A stretch of 20,599 bases of DNA from NCBI GenBank assembly GCA_934504065.1, contig CAKSVQ010000027.1:1-20599 (forward strand), written 5' to 3'. Made by a program: the position numbers and the translations under genes. The DNA comes from an uncultured Dysosmobacter sp. GTDB taxonomy: Bacteria > Bacillota > Clostridia > Oscillospirales > Oscillospiraceae. Of this stretch, positions 15,387 through 20,599 are shown piece by piece (within the stretch, counting starts at the first letter, position 1; the number at the start of each line of letters is the position of its first letter). The notes under the pieces are model-generated. The model was not told the origin of the DNA, did no database searches, and worked only from the letters and a program-made list of their open reading frames with translations.

Positions 15387-16367
15387 TTGAAAGCAAACAC
15401 ATGGAAACGCGCCGCGGCGTTGGTGCTGACGGCGGCGGTATGTCTGGGCGGCAGCGCGCAGGCGCTGTTTGGGAAGAAGCAGCCCGCGGCGGAGGCGGGC
15501 GCGCCGAAGAGCGTGGACGTGGAGGTGCAGACATACCGGGGCATCCCGGTGCAGGGCAGCTTCGCGGCCTCCTCGGCGGAGGAGGGGGAGCTGACCTTCG
15601 CTGTGGAGAAAACGCCCCGGAAGGGCAGCGTTACCGTGGAGGGCGCGGACTTCACCTACACCCCGGACGACGGCGCCACAGGCGTTGACAGCTTCACCTA
15701 CACCGCGTCGGACGCCGCCGGGCGCACGTCTCTGCCCGCCACCGTCACCGTGCGCATTGAAAAGACCCGCTCCGGCGTGACCTATGCCGACATGGGCGGC
15801 TCCGCCGCAGCCGCCGCGGCCCAGCGTCTGGCGGAGGAGGGCATCTTCACCGGGACGAAGCTGGGCGGGCAGTATTACTTCCAGCCAGACGCGCAGGTCA
15901 CCCGCAGCGAATTTCTGGCGCTGGCCATGGAGACGGCTGGCCGCAGCGTTACCCCCGTCACCGTGACCGGATTCTGTGATGATGAAGCCATCCCCACGTG
16001 GGCCAAGGCTTATGCCGCCGCCGGAGTAGCCGACGGCATCGTCTGCGGTAAGGCGACGGCGGAGGGCGCGGCGTTTCAGGGCGATGACCCCATCACCTTC
16101 AACGAAGCCGCCACCGTGCTGGACCGCCTGCTGGACTTAGGCGACGTGGAGGTGGACGTGTGGTACGCCGACCGGGACGCGGCTCCCACGTGGGCCTCGC
16201 AGGCGGTGGGCAACATGGAGGCGCTGAACGTGCTGCAGGCGGGCAGCTTTGGCAGCGACGCCATGGCCCGCAGCCTGACCCGTGCCGACGCGGCGCAGAT
16301 GCTCTCCGCCGCCAAAACGCTGCTGGACGGCGAAAAGAGCCCCGGTATGTTCCAGTGGCTGCAATAA
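15387..16367 (+). CDS. Exported Ig-like and S-layer-homology (SLH) surface protein
   Basis: About 326 residues. A signal peptide (residues 1-26, ending in GSAQA) is followed at about 40-130 by a cadherin/bacterial Ig-like domain with the repeat signature FTYTPDDGATGVDSFTYTASD. Three SLH repeats then fill residues 130-315, each opening with an aromatic-Asp start or an Ala-rich helix and carrying TR-type motifs (VTRSEFLAL, ITFNEAATVL, LTRADAAQML). SLH triplets bind pyruvylated secondary cell-wall polymer, so the protein should sit on the cell surface. The start is a TTG at 15387, six bases after AGGAGGAG; upstream in-frame codons belong to element B. The middle SLH repeat has TFNEA where TRAEA is usual. 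The partner and exact role are unknown. Confidence 0.88.
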   Translation: MKANTWKRAAALVLTAAVCLGGSAQALFGKKQPAAEAGAPKSVDVEVQTYRGIPVQGSFAASSAEEGELTFAVEKTPRKGSVTVEGADFTYTPDDGATGVDSFTYTASDAAGRTSLPATVTVRIEKTRSGVTYADMGGSAAAAAAQRLAEEGIFTGTKLGGQYYFQPDAQVTRSEFLALAMETAGRSVTPVTVTGFCDDEAIPTWAKAYAAAGVADGIVCGKATAEGAAFQGDDPITFNEAATVLDRLLDLGDVEVDVWYADRDAAPTWASQAVGNMEALNVLQAGSFGSDAMARSLTRADAAQMLSAAKTLLDGEKSPGMFQWLQ

Positions 16368-16377
16368 GCTTTGCCCG

Positions 16378-16658
16378 AATCGACGCTCCGGAAAGGAGCG
16401 TCGATTCAGCATGTCGAAAAACCTCTGTTTGACGGAAAAAGATTCTATTTAGCAGGGGGAGTACGAGGGGGCGGGAGCCCCTTCGTGTTGGATCGAATGC
16501 CTGCAAAAAGCCCGCAAGCGCGGGCGTTTGCGCCGCGCAGCGGCAGCTTTTTGGACTGCACAGCAGACAAAAAAGCGAGGCATTAGAAAGGCTATCAAAA
16601 AAGTCTACATAGACTTTTTTGACAGCCTGAATCGGCGCTCCTTTCCGGAGCGTCGATT
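16378..16658. repeat. 281-bp element with 29-bp terminal inverted repeats (C)
   Basis: The ends (16378-16406 and 16630-16658) are inverted copies with one mismatch, and each is itself a near-palindrome (core GACGCTCC / GGAGCGTC). Between them are stem CGAGGGGGC / GCCCCTTCG (16464-16485), and a branched fold in which AAAAAGC / GCTTTTT encloses GCCCGC / GCGGGC and GCCGC / GCGGC (about 16505-16552). A long A/T hairpin AGGCT-TCAAAAAAGTCTA / its complement lies at 16589-16628. No credible gene is present. The right end is followed by a T tract and can serve as a terminator; the tmk promoter starts 7 bases later. A MITE-like origin is an inference. Confidence 0.65.
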
Positions 16659-16664
16659 TTTTTC

Positions 16665-16692
16665 TTGTCATTTCGCCGCGAAATAGTATAAT
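16665..16692 (+). promoter_or_regulatory. Predicted tmk promoter
   Basis: TTGTCA (16665-16670), a 16-base spacer and a perfect TATAAT (16687-16692), directly beside the right end of the inverted-repeat element. Confidence 0.7.
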
Positions 16693-16737
16693 AGGAAGGG
16701 ATGATAAAATGGTATGAGAAAGGCGAGGGGAACGAAC

Positions 16738-17409
16738 ATGGAAAACAGGCGTTTGATCGTGATCGAGGGGCTGGACGGCAGCGGAAAGGCCACCCAGTCC
16801 GCTCTGCTGGCGCAGGCGCTGCAAGGGGCGGGCGTTCCGGCCCGCCGGGTGTCTTTCCCCTGCTATGAAAGCGATTCCTCCGCGCCCATTCGGATGTATC
16901 TTGCCGGGGAGTTTGGCAGCCACCCCGACGATGTGAACGCCTACGCCGCGTCCACCTTCTTCGCTGTGGACCGCTACGCCTCCTTTAAAAAGGACTGGGG
17001 GGCGGACTATGCCCGGGGCGTGGTGGTGGCCGACCGTTATACCACCTCTAACGCCGTGCACCAGTGCAGCAAGCTCCCCCGGGAGCAGTGGGACGGGTAT
17101 TTAAGCTGGCTGTTCGACTTTGAGTACCGCAAGCTGGGCATCCCCGCCCCGGACCTTGTGCTCTATTTAAATGTGGACCCGCAGGTGAGCCAGCGGCTGA
17201 TGACCGCCCGCTACCACGGGGACGAGAGCAAAAAGGACATCCATGAACGGGACGTGGACTATCTTTCCCGCAGCCGGGAGGCCGCCGCCTACTGCGCCGA
17301 AAAGCTGGGGTGGCGGCAGGTGGACTGTTGCCGGGGCGGCGAAATGCGCACCGTGGAGGAGATACACGCCGAAGTCTTATCTCTGGTGCGGTCGTATGAC
17401 CAATTTTGA
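16738..17409 (+). CDS. tmk: Thymidylate kinase
   Basis: About 223 residues, cytoplasmic; phosphorylates dTMP to dTDP with ATP. The P-loop is EGLDGSGKATQ near residues 10-20. The DRY-type motif VVADRYTTSNAVHQ lies near 97-110, and PDLVLYLNVDP near 138-148 forms the strand before the lid. The residue after the P-loop lysine is Ala, not the usual Ser or Thr, with Thr one place later. Between the Walker lysine and the DRY motif is a segment (PCYESDSSAPIRMYLAGEFG) typical of the longer clostridial form. ATG 16738 has GAGGGG 7 bases upstream and is preferred to the in-frame ATG at 16714. A single-gene transcript is likely. Confidence 0.93.
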   Translation: MENRRLIVIEGLDGSGKATQSALLAQALQGAGVPARRVSFPCYESDSSAPIRMYLAGEFGSHPDDVNAYAASTFFAVDRYASFKKDWGADYARGVVVADRYTTSNAVHQCSKLPREQWDGYLSWLFDFEYRKLGIPAPDLVLYLNVDPQVSQRLMTARYHGDESKKDIHERDVDYLSRSREAAAYCAEKLGWRQVDCCRGGEMRTVEEIHAEVLSLVRSYDQF

Positions 17410-17436
17410 CGTTAAAGTGCGTCGTATTTTCCGTTT

Positions 17437-17481
17437 CGACAAAAAAGCCCCGGTGAATCCGGCAAAAATTTGTCGTTTTTT
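17437..17481 (+). terminator. Intrinsic terminator after tmk
   Basis: CGACAAA (17437-17443) pairs with TTTGTCG (17469-17475), with an inner GC stem around GCCCCGG / CCGGC, followed by six T. Confidence 0.75.
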
Positions 17482-17493
17482 AGTGGGCTGCAC

Positions 17494-17522
17494 TTGACAA
17501 GGAAACGGTTTTGCTTTACGAT
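17494..17522 (+). promoter_or_regulatory. Predicted promoter of the type IV pilus operon
   Basis: TTGACA (17494-17499), a 17-base spacer and TACGAT (17517-17522). The transcript would begin near 17530 and carry about 200 bases of leader including the c-di-GMP riboswitch. Confidence 0.7.
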
Positions 17523-17559
17523 ACAATTACTTGAGGTGCGTTTGAACGTAACCGATTAA

Positions 17560-17687
17560 AAAATCAGATACCGATGGGCAAACCTGCCGAAAGGCAGGGA
17601 CGCAAAGCTACAGTGTCTAAATGAACGACCCGTTCACATGGCAGACTGGCCGCAATTTCAAAAAAGAGAGCGGTCGGTCTGTTTTTT
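17560..17687 (+). promoter_or_regulatory. Cyclic-di-GMP-I (GEMM-I) riboswitch with terminator
   Basis: Class I marks are all present: GGGCAAA (17576-17582), P2 stem CCTGCC / GGCAGG capped by the GAAA tetraloop (17583-17598), and GACGCAAAGC (17599-17608) with the ligand-contacting bases. A P3 arm follows with TCTAAATGAACG / CGTTCA and ATGGCAGACTGGC. The 3' arm of the aptamer, CAGACTGGCCGC (17642-17653), can also pair over 12 positions (two G-U) with GCGGTCGGTCTG (17670-17681), which is followed by six T (17682-17687). Aptamer folding and terminator therefore compete, which predicts read-through when c-di-GMP is bound. The exact P1 boundary on the 5' side is uncertain. Confidence 0.93.
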
Positions 17688-17734
17688 GCGGACTGGCGGA
17701 TGTTGGAATTTCATTGGGATTTGGGGTGAAACGA

Positions 17735-19429
17735 ATGGCCTATATGCGTTTGGGCGACCTGCTGGTCAGCACTGGGGCGATCTCGGAGGAGCAGCTGGAA
17801 AAGGCGCTGGAAAAGCAGAAAGGCACCAAGCAGCGTCTGGGCGACGTGCTGATCCAGAACGGCTTCATTACGGAGAAAAACCTGATCGAGGCGCTGAAGA
17901 TTCAGCTGGGCATCGAGTTTATCGACCTCACCTCCGTTTCCATCCCCGTGGAGCTGGCCCGGTTCGTGCCCAAAAACATTGCCCGGAAATACTGCGTGGT
18001 CCCCGTGCGGGTCTCGGCGGACACGCTGTTCCTTGCCATGAGCGACCCGCTGGACTTCGTGGCGCAGGAGGAGGTCAAGTCTGCCTCCCAGAAGCGGGTC
18101 ATTCCCATGATCGCCGCCCGCAGGGCGGTGGAGCAGGCCGTCAGTCGGCTTTACAGCAGCGAGGGCACGGCCAAGATCGTGGAGGAAATGAAGCGCGAGG
18201 TGGGCGTCAGCGCCGTGGCCGCGCCCCAGAACGCCCCGGCCGCCGGGGCGGAGGGCGGCAATTCCGCCCCCACCATCCAGTTTGTCAACGCCCTGATCGA
18301 GCGCGCCTTTGACGAGCGCGCCAGCGACATCCATCTGGAGCCGCAGGCCGATGAAATGATCGTGCGGATGCGGGTGGACGGCCTTTTGCGGCAGGTGCTC
18401 ACCGTGCCCACGGACCTGAAAAACATGGTGGTCTCCCGCCTGAAGATCATGGGCAGCATGGACATTGCCGAGCGCCGCGTCCCGCAGGACGGCCACACCA
18501 CCGTCACGGTGAAAGGCCACGTGCTGGACCTGCGTATTTCCACCCTGCCCACGGTGTATGGCGAAAAGCTGGTGCTCCGTCTTCTGGACAAGTCCTCCCA
18601 GAGCCTGACCAAGGCCGGGCTGGGCTTTGAGGGCAGCGACCTTGAAAAATATTCCGCCCTGCTGAAAAACAGCGGCGGCGTCATTCTGCTGGTGGGCCCC
18701 ACGGGTTCCGGTAAGTCCACTACCATGTGCGTCATGATCCAGGACCTTGCCCGGGAAGAGGTCAACATCGTCACGCTGGAGGACCCGGTGGAATATTACA
18801 TTCCCGGCGTGAACCAGTGCCAGATCAACGAAAAAACGGGCATGACCTTTGCCAGCGGCCTGCGCTCCATTCTGCGTCAGGACCCGGACGTGATCGCCGT
18901 GGGCGAGATTCGAGACAGCGAGACCGCCCACATCGCCATCCGCGCCGCCATCACGGGCCACTTGGTGCTCAGCACGCTGCACACCAACGATGCCATCTCC
19001 GCCGTGGCCCGTCTGCGGGACATGGGCGTGGAGCCGTGGCTGATCTCCGGCGCCATGCGGGGCGTGATCTCCCAGCGGCTGGTGCGCAAGATCTGCCCCC
19101 ACTGCAAAAAAGCTTACACCCCCTCCGGCGAGGAGCTGGCGGCGCTGGGCCTGCCGGAGGAACCCGGCACGGTATTCTATAAGGGCGAGGGATGCCCCGA
19201 GTGCCACCACACCGGATACAGCGGCCGCCGCGCGGCGCTGGAAATCTTAGTCATCAACGGCAAGCTGGCAAGCCTCATCGGCAAGAATGCCGAAAGCGAA
19301 GAGCTGCTGGCCGCCGCCCGGGAAAACGGGTTCACCACCATGCGGGAAAGCTGCCAGAGTCTGGTGCTGCGGGGCATCACCACGGCGGAGGAAGCCGCCC
19401 GCGTTATCACCTCCACCGCGGAGGACTGA
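17735..19429 (+). CDS. pilB: Type IV pilus assembly ATPase PilB with MshEN c-di-GMP domain
   Basis: About 564 residues; the cytoplasmic motor that drives pilus (or type II secretion) polymerisation. Residues 5-28 and 34-57 are the two 24-residue MshEN motifs, each matching RLGxxL(V/I)xxGxIxxxxLxxALxxQ and separated by five residues; this domain is known to bind c-di-GMP. The N2 domain (SDIHLEPQADEMIVRMRVDG) follows at about 195-215. Walker A is GPTGSGKST (Lys327), Walker B is VGEIRDSETA near 388, and a four-Cys zinc site is at Cys454/457/487/490. ATG 17735 follows GGGGTG; ATG 17744 is also possible. The apparent upstream extension to 17621 is riboswitch sequence. It lies 29 bp before pilC. 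Confidence 0.95.
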   Translation: MAYMRLGDLLVSTGAISEEQLEKALEKQKGTKQRLGDVLIQNGFITEKNLIEALKIQLGIEFIDLTSVSIPVELARFVPKNIARKYCVVPVRVSADTLFLAMSDPLDFVAQEEVKSASQKRVIPMIAARRAVEQAVSRLYSSEGTAKIVEEMKREVGVSAVAAPQNAPAAGAEGGNSAPTIQFVNALIERAFDERASDIHLEPQADEMIVRMRVDGLLRQVLTVPTDLKNMVVSRLKIMGSMDIAERRVPQDGHTTVTVKGHVLDLRISTLPTVYGEKLVLRLLDKSSQSLTKAGLGFEGSDLEKYSALLKNSGGVILLVGPTGSGKSTTMCVMIQDLAREEVNIVTLEDPVEYYIPGVNQCQINEKTGMTFASGLRSILRQDPDVIAVGEIRDSETAHIAIRAAITGHLVLSTLHTNDAISAVARLRDMGVEPWLISGAMRGVISQRLVRKICPHCKKAYTPSGEELAALGLPEEPGTVFYKGEGCPECHHTGYSGRRAALEILVINGKLASLIGKNAESEELLAAARENGFTTMRESCQSLVLRGITTAEEAARVITSTAED

Positions 19430-19458
19430 TTGAAGCTTAGAGGAAAGGAGGGGACGGC

Positions 19459-20599
19459 ATGACCACCTACCGCTATCGGGGCCTGACGCCGGAGGGCGCC
19501 AAGGTCAACGGCATCATCCGCGCCTATGACGAGTTTGAAGCCGTGTCCCAGCTGCGGGAGCGCTGCTCGATCATCACGAAGATCGAGCCGGTGAAGGAGA
19601 CCCGCGAGGGCTTTTTCAACCGCCCCCTCAACACCGCCATCAAGGAAAAGGAGCTGGCCATGCTCTGTTCCCAGTTTTCCATTCTGCTGGACTCCGGGCT
19701 CACGGTGCTGCGGTGTTTGGAAATGGTGGCCGCGCAGGTGCGCAACAAGCAGCTGCGCCGGGCGCTGGAAAAGGCCACCGAAGAGGTGGGCGCAGGCCGC
19801 TCCATGGCAGACAGTCTGGAGAGCAATCAGGATGTGCAGTTCCCCGCCACGTTTATCGAGACCGTGCGGGCGGGCGAGGAGTCCGGCTCGCTGCAGTCCT
19901 GCCTGAAGCGCTTGCAGGGGTACTATGAGCGCTCCTCCGCCGCCAAGGCGAAAATGGCCAGCGCGTTGACGTATCCCATCATCGTCATCATCACCGCCAT
20001 TGTGGTCGTGGCCATTATCATGATCAAGGCTGTCCCGGCATTTACTGATACGTTTGCAAGTCTGGGCACGGAAATGCCCGTTATTACCCAGTGGCTCATC
20101 AACACCAGCCATTTCTTCATCAAGTGGTGGTGGCTGATGCTGATCGTAATAGCCTTGTTTGGCATTGCATATTACACGTTCCGCCGCACGGAAAAAGGGC
20201 GCATTGCCATTGCGGAATTTTCCCTCACCCGGTCGCCCCTGCGGCGGCTGCACACCATGAATGCCGCCGGGCAGTTTGCTTCCGCCCTTTCGGCCATGCT
20301 CTCTTCCGGTCTGCCTGTGCCCAAGGCGCTGACGGTGGCCGGAGAGGTGGCGGGCAACTATATGTTCTCGCTGGCCGCCGGGAAGGTGCGCCAGAACGTG
20401 GAGCGGGGCCGCACCGTGGCCGAGGGCATGGAGGGTGTGGAGTATTTCCCCCCCATGCTGCGGGAAATGATCGGTGTGGGCGAAAACTCCGGCACATTGA
20501 TCGAAACGCTGGACGTGGTAGGCGAGTATTTTAACAGCGAGGTGGAGCTTTTGACCAATCGCCTGCTGGCCATTATGGAGCCTGCCATCACCATTGGAC
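19459..20599 (+). CDS. pilC: Type IV pilus inner-membrane platform protein PilC, 3' end missing
   Basis: At least 380 residues, cut by the right edge. PilC/GspF is the inner-membrane platform on which PilB acts. The N-terminus YRYRGLTPEGAKVNGIIRA is the usual small opening domain. The first T2SSF domain begins near residue 70 (LCSQFSILLDSGLTVLRCLEMV) and holds ETVRAGEESGSLQSCLKRL. Membrane segments follow near 175-195 (YPIIVIITAIVVVAIIMI) and 215-240. The second T2SSF domain starts near 272 (FASALSAMLSSGLPVPKAL) with MIGVGENSGTLIETL. ATG 19459 has AAAGGAGGGG about 6 bases upstream. It is in operon with pilB. Retraction ATPase, pilins and prepilin peptidase are not in the window. Confidence 0.95.
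   Translation, partial: MTTYRYRGLTPEGAKVNGIIRAYDEFEAVSQLRERCSIITKIEPVKETREGFFNRPLNTAIKEKELAMLCSQFSILLDSGLTVLRCLEMVAAQVRNKQLRRALEKATEEVGAGRSMADSLESNQDVQFPATFIETVRAGEESGSLQSCLKRLQGYYERSSAAKAKMASALTYPIIVIITAIVVVAIIMIKAVPAFTDTFASLGTEMPVITQWLINTSHFFIKWWWLMLIVIALFGIAYYTFRRTEKGRIAIAEFSLTRSPLRRLHTMNAAGQFASALSAMLSSGLPVPKALTVAGEVAGNYMFSLAAGKVRQNVERGRTVAEGMEGVEYFPPMLREMIGVGENSGTLIETLDVVGEYFNSEVELLTNRLLAIMEPAITIG

Noticed and set aside
16407..16440. CGACATGC on the minus strand, like the conserved loop of elements A and B
   Set aside because: The flanking bases do not form a stem and the other parts of the A/B layout are missing.
17711..19210. 499-residue open frame on the minus strand
   Set aside because: Antisense shadow of pilB, His and Gly-rich low-complexity.

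Overview
The window reads as chromosome of a GC-rich member of the Clostridia, most likely an Oscillospiraceae-type gut anaerobe. The pointers are strong AGGAGG ribosome sites, use of TTG and GTG starts, an S-layer-homology protein, a class I cyclic-di-GMP riboswitch ahead of type IV pilus genes, and a ygfK/ssnA anaerobic purine/selenium-type gene pair. The genus is inference. I see no tRNA, rRNA, CRISPR array, transposase or phage gene.

Left part (1-3028): the 5' part of gap (GAPDH, minus strand) is divergent from a PurR-like LacI-family regulator. Each promoter has two copies of a CGCAAA-containing operator-like site just downstream of the predicted start of transcription, so the regulator probably controls both gap and itself. 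A membrane-anchored protein of unknown function follows, then a strong hairpin and a multi-hairpin intergenic element (A).

Middle left (3029-9160): on the minus strand ssnA (amidohydrolase) and ygfK (flavin/iron-sulfur oxidoreductase) form an operon. Its leader holds a compact folded region followed by mutually exclusive antiterminator and terminator hairpins, that is, a riboswitch-like attenuator whose class I could not assign. A divergent AGCS sodium:alanine/glycine symporter gene lies on the other side of this promoter region.

Middle (9161-13853): a flavin reductase-like protein; a lipoprotein with an LprI/DUF1311-like region and visibly lower GC; a hemolysin III-family membrane protein; and a minus-strand group tsaE-tsaB-upp (tRNA t6A synthesis and uracil salvage), with a GTGA stop/start overlap between tsaE and tsaB.

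Right part (13854-20599): a RodA/FtsW-family glycan polymerase gene shares a divergent promoter region with tsaE. Next come a second copy of the multi-hairpin element (B), an Ig-like plus SLH surface protein with a TTG start, a 281-bp element bounded by 29-bp inverted repeats (C), thymidylate kinase, and the start of a type IV pilus operon (pilB, pilC, the latter cut by the window edge). The pilus operon is preceded by a c-di-GMP-I riboswitch. The 3' arm of its aptamer pairs with a downstream segment to make an intrinsic terminator, which predicts a ligand-ON switch. The PilB ATPase itself begins with a textbook MshEN c-di-GMP-binding repeat, so the same second messenger probably acts at both transcription and motor level.

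The points most worth a second look are: elements A and B, whose stem sequences differ but stay paired while loops are conserved; the unassigned riboswitch-like leader of ssnA-ygfK; and the double c-di-GMP control of the pilus.
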